DNA from: Phycisphaerales bacterium
Lineage (GTDB): Bacteria; Planctomycetota; Phycisphaerae; Phycisphaerales; UBA1924
DNA length: 64,000 bases
Direction of reading: 5' to 3'
Assembly: GCA_023382935.1 (NCBI GenBank)
Contig: JAHDXL010000001.1
Span: 593,003-657,002 of the forward strand
Made by a program: the position numbers and the translations under genes. Positions 16,410 to 25,282 of this stretch are shown piece by piece (within the stretch, counting starts at the first letter, position 1; the number at the start of each line of letters is the position of its first letter). Under the pieces are notes generated by a model. That model searched no databases and was not told the DNA's origin. It saw nothing but the letters and a program-made list of their open reading frames with translations.

Positions 16410-17069
16410 ATGGTCCGGAATGCTGTGTTCGCTGGGCTTGTCGGGCTCGCTGCTTCGGCCGCGTCCGCTGATATCGCGTCGTTCGGTTTCACCGACCTGA
16501 ACGGCAGCTTCAACCTTGGAAGCATGCAGTTCACCGCGATGGCTACCGCCGGGGGCACGAGTTCGACCGCTGGAGACGTCACCCGCTTCGCCGAAGGCGG
16601 CGGGAACTCGGCTGAGTTCGACTCCGGCTTCTTTGGCGGCGGCTCGATGGCCGACGTTCAAATCATCATCGACGTGAGCAACGTCGTCGGCCCCATGGCC
16701 GACGGCAACGGCTCGTTCACCATCACCGACGCCGACGGTGACACCATCACCGGCACCGTCTCCGGCACGTGGTTCGCCGGCGCGATGGGCTTCGTGTTCA
16801 TGAACGGCCACACGACCGGCATCACCTTCAACAGCACCGGCGACGGGATGTTCGAAGGCCCCTCCGGCGGCGCGTTCAGCATCACCGGGCTCGTGGACGA
16901 GTACTTCGGCGCCCTCTCCATCCTCCTCCGCACCCCTCAGGGAGTCGGCTTCTTCAATACTTCCTTCTCCGAAGTCTCGACCCAGGCCGACGGGCTGATC
17001 GTCCCCACCCCGGCGACGATCGCTCTGGCCGGCTGCGGTCTGGCGCTGACCGTTCGTCGTCGCCGCTGA
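16410..17069 (+). CDS. Exported protein with PEP-CTERM-like sorting signal
   Basis: 219 residues: signal peptide (MVRNAVFAGLVGLAASAASA), a beta-rich Gly/Ser/Thr-rich body, and the C-terminal tripartite tail VPTPATIALAGCGLALTVRRRR (Pro-rich motif, hydrophobic helix, Arg cluster). PEP-CTERM tails are recognised by exosortase, cut and transferred to the cell surface in association with exopolysaccharide; here the motif is PTP instead of PEP. The body has no recognisable domain. The ATG at 16410 has a strong AGGAGGG site. A very strong hairpin terminator follows at 17107. No exosortase gene is in the window. Confidence 0.85.
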   Translation: MVRNAVFAGLVGLAASAASADIASFGFTDLNGSFNLGSMQFTAMATAGGTSSTAGDVTRFAEGGGNSAEFDSGFFGGGSMADVQIIIDVSNVVGPMADGNGSFTITDADGDTITGTVSGTWFAGAMGFVFMNGHTTGITFNSTGDGMFEGPSGGAFSITGLVDEYFGALSILLRTPQGVGFFNTSFSEVSTQADGLIVPTPATIALAGCGLALTVRRRR

Positions 17070-17106
17070 TTCGTCGCCCTGCGGGGCAACGACTGCTGAA
17101 AGCGAT

Positions 17107-17144
17107 CACCGGCTCCCCACGCGGGAGCCGGTGTTCATTTTCTC
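17107..17144. terminator. Terminator hairpin between convergent genes
   Basis: A perfect 11-bp stem CACCGGCTCCC (17107-17117) with GGGAGCCGGTG (17123-17133) is followed by a T-rich run. It serves the PEP-CTERM gene and possibly pyrF from the other side. Confidence 0.85.
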
Positions 17145-17161
17145 GCGTTCCGACACACTCA

Positions 17162-18022
17162 TCACCCCGCCAGCGCGCTCAACTCTCGCACCAACTCCAA
17201 GGCCGCACGGTGCACCGACGCCTGCCAGTCTTCGCCCGCCGCCTTGGGATAGAGCACGGACCGCGAGGCGTTCACCACCACTCCCAACCCGCCCACGTCC
17301 GCCGCTCCGGCCCGGCGCATCGGGCCCAACTCGCTCAGCGTGCCGCCTTGGGTGCCGAACCCCGGCGCCAGAAACACCGTGTCCGGCATGAGGGCTCGCA
17401 GTCGCGCCACCTCGCTGGCTTCCTTCGTCGCCCCCACCACCGCGCCCACCGCCGACAGCCCGCAGGCCCCAACCCGCGAGCATCCCGACTCGGCCAGCAT
17501 CTCGGCCACCCGCTCGGCCAGCGTCCGCGCGCCCGCGTCCAACGCCTGCAACCGCCCCGAGTCGGGGTTGCTGGTCCGACACAGTGCAAACACGCCCAGC
17601 CCCACCTCCAGGAAGGGCTCAATCGTCGAAGGGCCCATGTACGGACTGACCGTGATCCAGTCCGCGCCCATTGCCATCGCACCGTGCGCATAGTGCCGCG
17701 CCGACGAGTCGATATCTCCGCGCTTGGCATCGAGGATCACCACCAGATCGCGATGACGCGCCCAGGCCACCACCTCCTCCAGCACCGCATACCCGCGAGC
17801 ACCAAATCGCTCGAAGCACGCGCACTGAGGCTTGACCACCCCCACCACGTCAGCCACCGCGTCGATCACCCCCAGGCAGAACGTTCGCACCTGCTCGACG
17901 TCATCGCCCGGCCGGCTTCGCACTCGCATGGGAAGGCGATCCAGATCCGGGTCGATCCCCACGCAGGCGCACGTTCCCTTTGCCTGAATCACGCTTGCCA
18001 GTCGGTCTGCAGGATGCGTCAT
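17162..18022 (-). CDS. pyrF: Orotidine 5'-phosphate decarboxylase (long type)
   Basis: PyrF carries out the last step of UMP synthesis, decarboxylating OMP. The 286-residue length and architecture match the longer PyrF subfamily (about 270-280 residues). The catalytic block is ILDAKRGDID with Asp98, Lys100 and Asp103; PFLEVGLGVFALCRTSNP and APGFGTQGG are the phosphate-binding parts. The start ATG at 18022 has a TAGCAT -10-like box nine bases upstream and no Shine-Dalgarno site, so it may be near-leaderless. It is not linked to other pyr genes. It faces the DUF971 gene divergently with 65 bp between starts. Confidence 0.95.
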   Translation of the reverse strand: MTHPADRLASVIQAKGTCACVGIDPDLDRLPMRVRSRPGDDVEQVRTFCLGVIDAVADVVGVVKPQCACFERFGARGYAVLEEVVAWARHRDLVVILDAKRGDIDSSARHYAHGAMAMGADWITVSPYMGPSTIEPFLEVGLGVFALCRTSNPDSGRLQALDAGARTLAERVAEMLAESGCSRVGACGLSAVGAVVGATKEASEVARLRALMPDTVFLAPGFGTQGGTLSELGPMRRAGAADVGGLGVVVNASRSVLYPKAAGEDWQASVHRAALELVRELSALAG

Positions 18023-18087
18023 GCTCGGGCTATGCTAGCGTCGGGGCCGTCGGCAGCGTTCATCCGCTTCCCGCTCCGGTGAAGACC

Positions 18088-18468
18088 ATGCACATTCCTC
18101 GCAAGATCGACCTGAAAAAGGACCGCGGGCTGGCCATCGAATGGGACGACGGCCAGGCGTCGTACTTCTCCATTGCCTATCTCCGGCGCATGTCTCCCTC
18201 CGCCGACATGCGCGAACTGCGCAAAGCCATGGAAGACAACCCGCTCACCGTGCTTCCCGGCGTTCGCTCCCCGGGCCCGATCGTCGCCACCGGCGCCGAA
18301 CTGGTCGGCAACTATGCCATCCGCATTTCCTTCTCCGACGGGCACGACACCGGCATCTACACCTGGGCCTACCTACGCTCGCTCGACCCGGAACAGCAGA
18401 ACCCTTCCGGGCGCGCTCCGGGCGACCAGACGCCCCCGCACGCCGATCCACTGGGACTCGGCCCGTGA
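18088..18468 (+). CDS. DUF971 / GBBH-like N-terminal domain protein
   Basis: 126 residues. The DUF971 fold (the N-terminal domain of gamma-butyrobetaine hydroxylase) spans about residues 5-105: KIDLKKDRGLAIEWDDGQ, YFSIAYLRRMSPSADMREL, and the closing NYAIRISFSDGHDTGIYTWAYLR. Small proteins of this kind are found near Fe-S assembly or replication genes; the biochemical role is not settled. The tail is Pro-rich and probably disordered. Its last codons overlap the GTG start of recG by four bases, so both are translated together. The start ATG 18088 has no clear ribosome binding site. Confidence 0.85.
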   Translation: MHIPRKIDLKKDRGLAIEWDDGQASYFSIAYLRRMSPSADMRELRKAMEDNPLTVLPGVRSPGPIVATGAELVGNYAIRISFSDGHDTGIYTWAYLRSLDPEQQNPSGRAPGDQTPPHADPLGLGP

Positions 18469-20585
18469 GCAAGCCACACGCTTCCACTCCCAGCCACAAG
18501 CCCCAGCAGCCTGCGCCGCGCGATCTGGCCACCAGCGTGCGCTTCCTCACCGGCGTCGGACCTGCTCGGGCCGAGGCACTGGCCGAACTCGGACTGACCA
18601 ACATCGCTCGCCTCGTCACCCACCTGCCCTTCCGCTACGAGTGGGAACGGGCCGAGTCGCCAGTCAACCAACTCCAGCCCGGCGTCATGTCCTCGGCACG
18701 CGGGCAGATCACGGCGACCCGCCTGGCCGGACGCGGCGGCAGGCAGCGCTTCGAGGCCGTGCTGATGGATGAGTCCGGACGCCTCGACCTCGTCTGGTTC
18801 AACCAGCCCTACCTCAAGGACACCATCGTGCCCGGGCTGCGCCTGTGGGTGCAGGGCAAGCCCGTGCGCCGCGGCGGCTCGCTCCAGATGTCTCACCCGT
18901 TCTTTGAAGTCCTCCCCGACAACGAACCCGACCGGCGCCTCGAACGTCTCCGTCCCGTCTACCCCGCCACCGCGCGCATCTCCTCGCGCCAGATTCAGCA
19001 TCTCATCGAAGACGTGCTCCCAGACGCCGTCGCGCAGATCGACGATCACTTCGACGAAGCCTACCGCCGTACACGCGAACTCCCCACGCTCGCCGACGCC
19101 TATCGCATGATGCACGCCCCCGCCAGCGAGCAGGAACTGGCCGATGCACGTCGGCGACTGGCGTATGACGAACTATTCATGCTGCAACTGGCCGTGCATC
19201 TCAAGCGCGCTCACCTGCGCGAGCACCTTCGCGCCCCGCCCCTGCCCTCTTCGCCGGCCGTCGAGCGCCGCATCCGCGATCGACTGCCCTTCACACTCAC
19301 CTCCGCCCAGCAGCGCGTGGTGCGCGAAATCTCTGATGACCTCTCGCGCCCCACGCCGGCCAACCGGCTCATCCAGGGCGACGTCGGCTCGGGGAAGACG
19401 GCCGTCGCCGCCTGGGCCATGCTGCTGGCCGTCGCCAATGGGCACCAGGCCGCACTCATGGCCCCGACAGAAATCCTCGCCGAGCAACACTACGACGCTT
19501 TCACACGGCTGCTGGAAAACTCCCGCGTGCGCATCGCCCTGCTCACCGGAGCCCTGTCCGCCCACGAGCACGAGCAACTTCTGTCGCACCTCACGGCCGG
19601 AGAAATCGACCTGCTCATCGGCACCCATGCACTCTTGACCGAGCGCGTCGAGTTTGCCTCGCTGGCGCTGGCCGTGATCGACGAGCAGCACCGCTTCGGC
19701 GTCCACCAGCGCGCCGCCCTGCGCGCCAAGGGCGCCGACGAGCACTCCAGCCCGCACACGCTCGTCATGACGGCCACGCCCATCCCGCGCACTGTCGCCA
19801 TGACACTCTTCGGCGACTTGGATGTCTCGATCATCGACGAACTTCCACCGGGGCGCTCGCGCATCGCCACGCGGGTGCTTCCGCCCGAACGCCGCGACGA
19901 AGCCTACGCCTTCCTGCGCGATCGCCTCGCCCGCGGCGACCAGGCCTACGTCGTCGTGCCGACGATCGACTCGGACCAGTCCTCCGGCGTCGAGGCCGTG
20001 CTCGAGCGATTGCGCACCGGCGCGCTGGCGGGCCACCGCGTCGAACCGATGCACGCGCGCCTGCCTCGCCGCCAGCGTGAGCAGACCATGGCCGACTTCC
20101 GCGACGGGCACATCCACTGCCTCGTCTGCACCACCGTCATCGAGGTCGGTGTCGACGTGCCCAACGCCACGGTTATGCTCATCGAAGAGGCCGACCGCTT
20201 CGGACTGGCGCAACTCCACCAGTTGCGCGGGCGCGTCGGCCGCGGACCGCGAGCCTCGGCCTGCGTCCTGATCGCCGACCCAAAGACCCCCGACGCCGTC
20301 GAACGCCTCGAAGCCATGCGCACCATCGCCGACGGCTTTGAACTGGCCGAACGCGACTTCCAGATCCGCGGGCCCGGCGAACTCATCGGCGCGCGCCAGT
20401 CGGGCGACATGCTGCTCGAAGTGGCCGATCTCTCGCGCGACCTTGACCTGCTCAAACTCTCGCGCGCCGACGCGGCCGCATGGGTCAATCTCTCCCCCCG
20501 ACTCGACCGACCCGCCGACGCACTCCTGCGCCGACGCCTGGTCAAGAAGTACGGCGACGCGCTCGGCCTGGCCGACGTGGGCTAA
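18465..20585 (+). CDS. recG: ATP-dependent DNA helicase RecG
   Basis: RecG regresses stalled replication forks and branch-migrates Holliday junctions. The 706-residue protein has the wedge/OB domain at the N-terminus (RFLTGVGPARAEALAELGL helix-hairpin-like start, then OB fold), Walker A GDVGSGKT, DEQHRFGVHQR as the DExH motif, TATPIPRT, and the C-terminal helicase half with VIEVGVDVPNATVM and QLRGRVGRG, finishing in the TRG-like end. The start GTG at 18465 overlaps the stop of the DUF971 gene; no in-frame protein-like sequence lies upstream. Confidence 0.96.
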   Translation: MSKPHASTPSHKPQQPAPRDLATSVRFLTGVGPARAEALAELGLTNIARLVTHLPFRYEWERAESPVNQLQPGVMSSARGQITATRLAGRGGRQRFEAVLMDESGRLDLVWFNQPYLKDTIVPGLRLWVQGKPVRRGGSLQMSHPFFEVLPDNEPDRRLERLRPVYPATARISSRQIQHLIEDVLPDAVAQIDDHFDEAYRRTRELPTLADAYRMMHAPASEQELADARRRLAYDELFMLQLAVHLKRAHLREHLRAPPLPSSPAVERRIRDRLPFTLTSAQQRVVREISDDLSRPTPANRLIQGDVGSGKTAVAAWAMLLAVANGHQAALMAPTEILAEQHYDAFTRLLENSRVRIALLTGALSAHEHEQLLSHLTAGEIDLLIGTHALLTERVEFASLALAVIDEQHRFGVHQRAALRAKGADEHSSPHTLVMTATPIPRTVAMTLFGDLDVSIIDELPPGRSRIATRVLPPERRDEAYAFLRDRLARGDQAYVVVPTIDSDQSSGVEAVLERLRTGALAGHRVEPMHARLPRRQREQTMADFRDGHIHCLVCTTVIEVGVDVPNATVMLIEEADRFGLAQLHQLRGRVGRGPRASACVLIADPKTPDAVERLEAMRTIADGFELAERDFQIRGPGELIGARQSGDMLLEVADLSRDLDLLKLSRADAAAWVNLSPRLDRPADALLRRRLVKKYGDALGLADVG

Positions 20586-20750
20586 CTCCTCCCCCTCGGG
20601 GGTAAATCCCAGACGCCCCGAGACGGCAGTTGCGATCTTCCCGCATCGATCGCTTCCACGACGCCCGACCATGCGGGAGCGGTCGGTCCGTGCATGCCGC
20701 ACTCATGCGAGTCGCGTGGCTCTCTCTCCCCGACGCGCGATTCGCGCCTC

Positions 20751-20762
20751 TACACTTGCCCA
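20751..20762 (+). promoter_or_regulatory. Leaderless-type -10 element, TACACTTGCCC block
   Basis: TACACT at 20751-20756, TGCCC, then ATG 20762, identical to the block before 5101. Confidence 0.55.
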
Positions 20763-21637
20763 TGCCCGGCCGCTCGCACAAGCCGCTCTTCGAACACCTC
20801 GCCAAGGCGCGCGAGGAGAATCTTCCGCCCGTCGAATCGCCGCGCGCCCCGGTGCTGCGGACCCCCGCGCCCAGGCCGACCGCTGCCCCCGGCAGCCCGA
20901 CACCCGCTCTCACGCCGCGCCAGCCCATCGAGTCCGCACCGACCTCCGATCGCTATGCCCCGCCGCCGCCTCCAGCCGTCGCACCTGCCGGGCACGGGCG
21001 CCTGACGCTGTCCTACGCCGCGATCTACGGCTTCGTGGCCGCCGCCCTGGCTCTCGCGGTAGCCGCTTGGTCCATCGGGTATCGCGTGGGCTTCGGGGCC
21101 GGCGAGCGATCCTGGGCCGAGCAGACCCAGCCGACCAACCTGCCACCAGCCGGTCCCTTGGCGATTCCCAACGACTCCAACCAGGCCCTCAATCCCGTCC
21201 GACCGGGCAACAACACCAGCACCGACCCGCCACGGTCCGAGAACCAGGCCCAACCTCCCCGCACCGACGCCGCTGCCACCACCGCCGGCATCCTGTCTCC
21301 CAGCGGGACGCTGTACGCAGACCCGCGCGTTTCCGGGTCCAACTACCTGGAACTGGCGACCCTTTCGCGCGATCAGGCCGACGCCGCCATTCAGTTCCTG
21401 GCCTCCCGGGGCGTTCCGGCCATTGCGGTGCCGGTGGATTCGCGCCAGGGCACGGCCAACAATCCCGCCCGGTACCGGCTCGTCTCCATGAAACTGGGCA
21501 TCCCCAGCGAGCAGTACCGCGACACCGGCGCCCAGCGACGGGCCCACGAAGAAGAAGTCAAGCGCCTCGGCGCTGAATGGCAGGCCAACGGGGGCGCGTC
21601 CAACTTCGCCAAGCCCCTCTGGACCAGATTCCCCTGA
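20762..21637 (+). CDS. Single-pass membrane protein with SPOR-like C-terminal domain
   Basis: 291 residues. A Pro-rich cytoplasmic stretch (1-80) leads to one transmembrane helix (TLSYAAIYGFVAAALALAVAAW), a disordered Pro/Asn/Gln-rich linker, and a C-terminal domain (about 195-270) beginning NYLELATLSRDQADAAIQFLASRG. The last part looks like a SPOR-type repeat (strand, helix, strand), which binds denuded peptidoglycan at division sites; similarity is by eye. The start follows the TACACTTGCCC block. It heads a run with the small basic protein (11 bp downstream) and an aminotransferase. Confidence 0.75.
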   Translation: MPGRSHKPLFEHLAKAREENLPPVESPRAPVLRTPAPRPTAAPGSPTPALTPRQPIESAPTSDRYAPPPPPAVAPAGHGRLTLSYAAIYGFVAAALALAVAAWSIGYRVGFGAGERSWAEQTQPTNLPPAGPLAIPNDSNQALNPVRPGNNTSTDPPRSENQAQPPRTDAAATTAGILSPSGTLYADPRVSGSNYLELATLSRDQADAAIQFLASRGVPAIAVPVDSRQGTANNPARYRLVSMKLGIPSEQYRDTGAQRRAHEEEVKRLGAEWQANGGASNFAKPLWTRFP

Positions 21638-21648
21638 GGAGTGTCGTG

Positions 21649-21810
21649 ATGAGCATGGATCCCTCCCTCAAGTCGAAGAACAAACTCGCCGGCGTGCGCT
21701 CCGTCATGAACCGCGCCGAACGCATTGCCAAACTAAGCACCGACAAGCGCCTAGATCCCAAGAAGGATTCGGCGCTGGGTCTGCCCAAGACCAAGCCCAC
21801 CTCCAAGTGA
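21649..21810 (+). CDS. Small basic protein (TIGR04137-like)
   Basis: 53 residues, highly basic: begins MSMDPSLKSKNKLAGVRSVM, then NRAERIAKL and GLPKTKPTSK. This fits the small basic protein family known from planctomycetes and verrucomicrobia, whose role is unknown; ribosome or nucleic acid association would suit its charge. The ATG at 21649 has GAGGAG eight bases upstream, which decides the start over in-frame upstream codons. It sits 11 bp after the SPOR-like gene and 4 bp before the aminotransferase. Confidence 0.85.
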   Translation: MSMDPSLKSKNKLAGVRSVMNRAERIAKLSTDKRLDPKKDSALGLPKTKPTSK

Positions 21811-21814
21811 TCCC

Positions 21815-22993
21815 ATGGACGTCGCCTCCCTGCTGGCGCGCCGCGCCCTGCAGATCGATGTCTCCGGCATCCGTCGCGTCTTCGAACTCGGTTCGAAACT
21901 GACCGACCCCATCAACCTTTCCATCGGGCAGCCCGACTTCCCGGTTCCCCCCGCGGTCAAGCAGGCCGCCATCGACGCCATTCGCGCCGACCAGAACGGG
22001 TACACCCTCACCCAGGGCACCGCTCCGCTGCGCCAGCGCATCGCCCGGCACTTGGCCTCCGACCTCAACTGGCCCACCATCGGGCCGGGCGCTCCCGGCA
22101 TCGCCGTCACCAGCGGTACCTCGGGCGCCCTCCTGCTGGCCTTCCTCTCCATCCTCAACCCCGGCGATGAAGTCGTCATCCCCGATCCCTATTTCGTCGT
22201 CTATCCGCCGCTGGCCGAGATGTGCGGCGCCAGGGCCGTGCTCGCCGACACCTATCCCGACTTCCGGCTCACCGCCGCCCGTGTCGAGCCACTGCTGACC
22301 AGCCGCACCAAGATCGTGCTGCTCAACTCGCCGTCGAACCCGGCCGGGGTGGTGGCGCGCGAACAAGACTGCCGCGACCTGCTCGACCTGTGCCGCTCGC
22401 GCAACATCGTGCTCATCTCCGACGAAATCTACGACGCGTTCACCTTCTCCGACGGGCGCACGCAGCGCGATCCGTCGGGGCATCTGCGCTGCCCGACGCC
22501 CGCGCGCTTCGCCGGCTCGCACGAGTCCATGCTGCTCGTGCGCGGCTTCGGCAAGACCTACGGGTGCACCGGCTGGCGCCTCGGCTATGCCGCCGGCCCG
22601 GCGCCGCTCATCGAGCAGATCACCAAACTCCAGCAATACACCTTCGTCTGCGCCCCCGCTCCGTTGCAAGCCGGCGCCGCCGCCGCGCTCGACACCGACG
22701 TGGGCGACTTCGTTCATGACTACGAGCAGCGCCGCGACCTGGTCGTCGAGAAACTCTCGCGCGTCACTGAACTGACCCCGCCCTGCGGCGCGTTCTACGC
22801 CTTCCCCAAAGTGCCTGAACACCTCGGGCTGACCGGCTCGCAGTTCGCCGAGCGCTGCATCGAGCACAAGGTTCTGCTCATCCCGGGCCGCGTGTTCAGC
22901 GCTCGCGACACCCACATCCGCCTGTCCTTCGCGGCCCCGCGTGCCAAACTCGAACAGGGGCTGGACATAATCGCCAGGCTGATGAGGCCCTAG
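21815..22993 (+). CDS. Class I/II PLP-dependent aminotransferase
   Basis: 392 residues of the aspartate aminotransferase fold type I. Motifs: NLSIGQPDFPVPP, NGYTLTQGTAPLRQRIA, TSGTSGALLL, NSPSNPAG, DEIYDAF and RGFGKTYGCTGWRLGY with the PLP lysine in GKTYG, plus a terminal Arg in IRLSF for the substrate carboxylate. Aspartate, aromatic or broad amino donor specificity cannot be separated by eye. Start ATG 21815 lies four bases after the small basic protein stop with no clear ribosome binding site, implying re-initiation. It closes the three-gene run. Confidence 0.92.
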   Translation: MDVASLLARRALQIDVSGIRRVFELGSKLTDPINLSIGQPDFPVPPAVKQAAIDAIRADQNGYTLTQGTAPLRQRIARHLASDLNWPTIGPGAPGIAVTSGTSGALLLAFLSILNPGDEVVIPDPYFVVYPPLAEMCGARAVLADTYPDFRLTAARVEPLLTSRTKIVLLNSPSNPAGVVAREQDCRDLLDLCRSRNIVLISDEIYDAFTFSDGRTQRDPSGHLRCPTPARFAGSHESMLLVRGFGKTYGCTGWRLGYAAGPAPLIEQITKLQQYTFVCAPAPLQAGAAAALDTDVGDFVHDYEQRRDLVVEKLSRVTELTPPCGAFYAFPKVPEHLGLTGSQFAERCIEHKVLLIPGRVFSARDTHIRLSFAAPRAKLEQGLDIIARLMRP

Positions 22994-23062
22994 GCACTCA
23001 GCGATCACAAGCCAGAAGAACGCCGGAGGAGTGCCCGTCTCCGGGCATCTCGTGGAGGTTCC

Positions 23063-23329
23063 TCACGCGCCCTTCCCCGCCTGCAGCGCCAGTGCCTTGA
23101 GATCGCGCGTGGTGACGATGCGGTCCGCCTCCGTTTCTTTCACTCCCAGGTTCTTCAGCGCCGTCGCGGCCTGTTTCCACAGGCGCGCCGACTTCTTCTC
23201 GTCGCCCGCGCACAGGTACAACTCGCCCACCAGTTCCGAGAGTTTCGTCGCAGAAATGGTGTCCCGATGCTCGTAGTACCGACTCACAATCTTCTTCTGC
23301 TGGTTCGTCAGGTCGGGTCGCTTGGCCAT
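23063..23329 (-). CDS. Small conserved-looking basic protein, unknown function
   Basis: 88 residues, starts MAKRPDLTNQQKKIVSRYYE. The sequence is helical with regular Lys/Leu spacing (LSELVGELYL, RLWKQAATALKNLGV, TTRDLKALALQAG). It resembles short hypothetical proteins common in planctomycetes but I cannot name a function. The start at 23329 is chosen because upstream codons in the same frame give low-complexity sequence. It faces away from the phage head genes and marks their left boundary. Confidence 0.7.
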   Translation of the reverse strand: MAKRPDLTNQQKKIVSRYYEHRDTISATKLSELVGELYLCAGDEKKSARLWKQAATALKNLGVKETEADRIVTTRDLKALALQAGKGA

Positions 23330-23725
23330 GAGCGATTGTTGGCCGCATCGGGGAACCGGCGGGCCCGACGCCCGTATCGAACTCGTCTCCCCGTCCGGTC
23401 TCGGGCTCTTCGACCCTGCGGAGGGACTCGGGACACTTCGACCCTCCGAGGCGATGTCGTTCTTGGAGAGAACGACCCACCCCGGATGTCCGGTGCACCC
23501 CAACGCGCCGCTGATCTGAAATCCCATACCTCTCACGAGTGTGCGCGCGCCGGCGACCGAGCGGACGGCGCGTGCACACTCTTCTTCCGTTTTCCTTCTG
23601 CGCCTTGATTCCCCGGCACTTGCGCTCCTTTCCCGCGGCTCGCAACTCCATCCTCATGCGCGCGCCCGCGTCCGTGCCGGGCATGGGTATGCCCCGCACC
23701 GGGCGAGGGAAGGAGACGGGCACCC
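23330..23725. other. Structured intergenic region before the phage head genes
   Basis: No gene is seen in these 396 bp. Two strong hairpins are present: GTCGTTCT/AGAACGAC (23456-23463 with 23469-23476, perfect 8 bp) and a 14-bp stem with one mismatch (23539-23552 with 23566-23579). A partial direct repeat CTTCGACCCT occurs at about 23409 and 23437. AAGGAG at the end precedes the portal gene. Confidence 0.5.
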
Positions 23726-25237
23726 ATGTCCTACCGGCTCGAAGCGTTTTCCAGCGTCGGCCTCGATGAGGCATTGCTCCAACTCGTCATCGACGAGCAC
23801 ACCTCGGGGCGCATCCCCCGACTTACGCAACTCTGGACGTACTTCCGGAATCCGCTCGAGCCGGTGGGCGTGGGTGATGCTCTCGCACGCCTGCCCGCAC
23901 AACGCCGCGGACTGCCCCCGCGCCTGGTCGCGCCCGCGTCCCCGCTGCTCGACGATCGCATGCGCTCCACGCGCGAAATCGTCATCGAGAACGACATCGC
24001 CTGGCGCATTGCCACCATGGTCGACTTCATGTTCGGAAAACCCTTGCAACTGCTCAGCACCGCCGACGACGAACCGCTCCGCCGCACCATCGAACGCCTG
24101 CTCGACGCCGTCTGGGAGCGCTCCGGCGGAATCGCGCTGCTCCAGGACATGGCCCTGCTCGGGCATGTCTATGGCTACGTCGACCTGCTCGTCCGTCTCG
24201 ACGAGCCCGCCCTCGCCCGCACGGGCACACTCGTCCCCGGCGACGAATCCACGCACCTCATCGACCGCATCGCCTCGCTGGTCAGCATCGAAATCATCGA
24301 GCCCACACGCGGCATCCCCATCGTCAGCCCCGAGGACTACCGAACCCTCGACGCCTACGTAGTCCACTTCGAACGCGAAATCAACCTGGCCGAACCGGCC
24401 CGCGAGCCGCGTCGCTCGCTCTTCCCCCGCCAGCGCCCGCAGACGCCCGCGCCGCTCCATCGCCGACACCGCAGCGCCGTCACCGAAGTTTTCGGGCCCG
24501 GGCTGTGGCATCGCTACGAAGATGAACAACTCGTCGCCGAATCGCGCAGCACGCTGCTGCCCGGCGTCGTGCCCGTCATCCATGTCCAGAACATGGCCCA
24601 GCCCTTCCGCTACGAAGGGCTCAGCGAGGTCGAGCCGCTCATCCCCCTCCAGGACGAACTCAACACGCGCCTGTCCGACCGCGCCAACCGCGTGACCATG
24701 CAATGCTTCAAGATGTATCTGGCCACCGGGCTCGACGGCTTCGACCGCGCGCCCGTCGCCCCTGGGCAGATCTGGGTCACCGACAACCCCGACGCAAGAA
24801 TCGAGTCCTTCGGCGGCGACGCCGACTCGCCCAGCGAGCGAGCCCACATCGACGAAATCCGCGAGGCCATGGACAAAATCAGCGCCGTTCCGCCGCTGGC
24901 CGGGGGTGTCATTCGCGCCAAAATCGGAAACCTCTCCAGCGCCACGGCGCTCAAGGTCACGCTCATGGGCCTGCTCGCCAAGACCGCGCGCAAGCGCGTT
25001 ACCTACGGGCGCGGGCTCGTCGGCGTGTGTGAACTCGTGCTCACCGCGCTCGACGCGGCCGGCGTGCTGCACACCACGCCCCAGGATCGGCGCATCCGCA
25101 TTCTGTGGCCTAATCCGCAGCCCCTCGATGCGCACGAAGAGGTCGCGGCCGCTCGTGGCAAGATCGAACTGGGTGTTCCCGCCGAGCGCGTGCTCGGGGA
25201 ACTGGGCTACGCCGACAGCGATCCCGGCATCGCCTGA
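23726..25237 (+). CDS. Phage portal protein, SPP1 gp6-like
   Basis: 503 residues. Portal proteins form the dodecameric channel at one capsid vertex. Recognition is by pattern: an N-terminal helical region, WRIATMVDFMFGKPLQL, LIPLQDELNTRLSDRANRVT, and IGNLSSATALKVTLMGLL followed by the long C-terminal helices, as in the gp6-like family. A segment at about 220-255 (EPRRSLFPRQRPQTPAPLHR) is a basic Pro-rich insertion. The start has AGGAG ten bases upstream. No terminase gene lies upstream; the neighbour on that side is a host-like gene on the other strand. The frame is intact with host-like base composition, suggesting it is either recent or under selection. Confidence 0.85.
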   Translation: MSYRLEAFSSVGLDEALLQLVIDEHTSGRIPRLTQLWTYFRNPLEPVGVGDALARLPAQRRGLPPRLVAPASPLLDDRMRSTREIVIENDIAWRIATMVDFMFGKPLQLLSTADDEPLRRTIERLLDAVWERSGGIALLQDMALLGHVYGYVDLLVRLDEPALARTGTLVPGDESTHLIDRIASLVSIEIIEPTRGIPIVSPEDYRTLDAYVVHFEREINLAEPAREPRRSLFPRQRPQTPAPLHRRHRSAVTEVFGPGLWHRYEDEQLVAESRSTLLPGVVPVIHVQNMAQPFRYEGLSEVEPLIPLQDELNTRLSDRANRVTMQCFKMYLATGLDGFDRAPVAPGQIWVTDNPDARIESFGGDADSPSERAHIDEIREAMDKISAVPPLAGGVIRAKIGNLSSATALKVTLMGLLAKTARKRVTYGRGLVGVCELVLTALDAAGVLHTTPQDRRIRILWPNPQPLDAHEEVAAARGKIELGVPAERVLGELGYADSDPGIA

Positions 25238-25282
25238 TCGCGCCAAGCCCGCCATGCACACCAACAGCAAGGGAGAAGCATC

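Noticed and set aside
18141-18464. Upstream in-frame extension of recG
   Set aside because: It is the shadow of the DUF971 gene in another frame; the overlap start GTG 18465 fits the family length.
19173-20702. A 509-codon open frame opposite recG
   Set aside because: Same GC-driven antisense artefact; recG motifs are complete on the plus strand.
23330-23450. Possible tRNA before the phage module (as an integration site)
   Set aside because: No acceptor stem, T-loop consensus or anticodon arm could be assembled on either strand.
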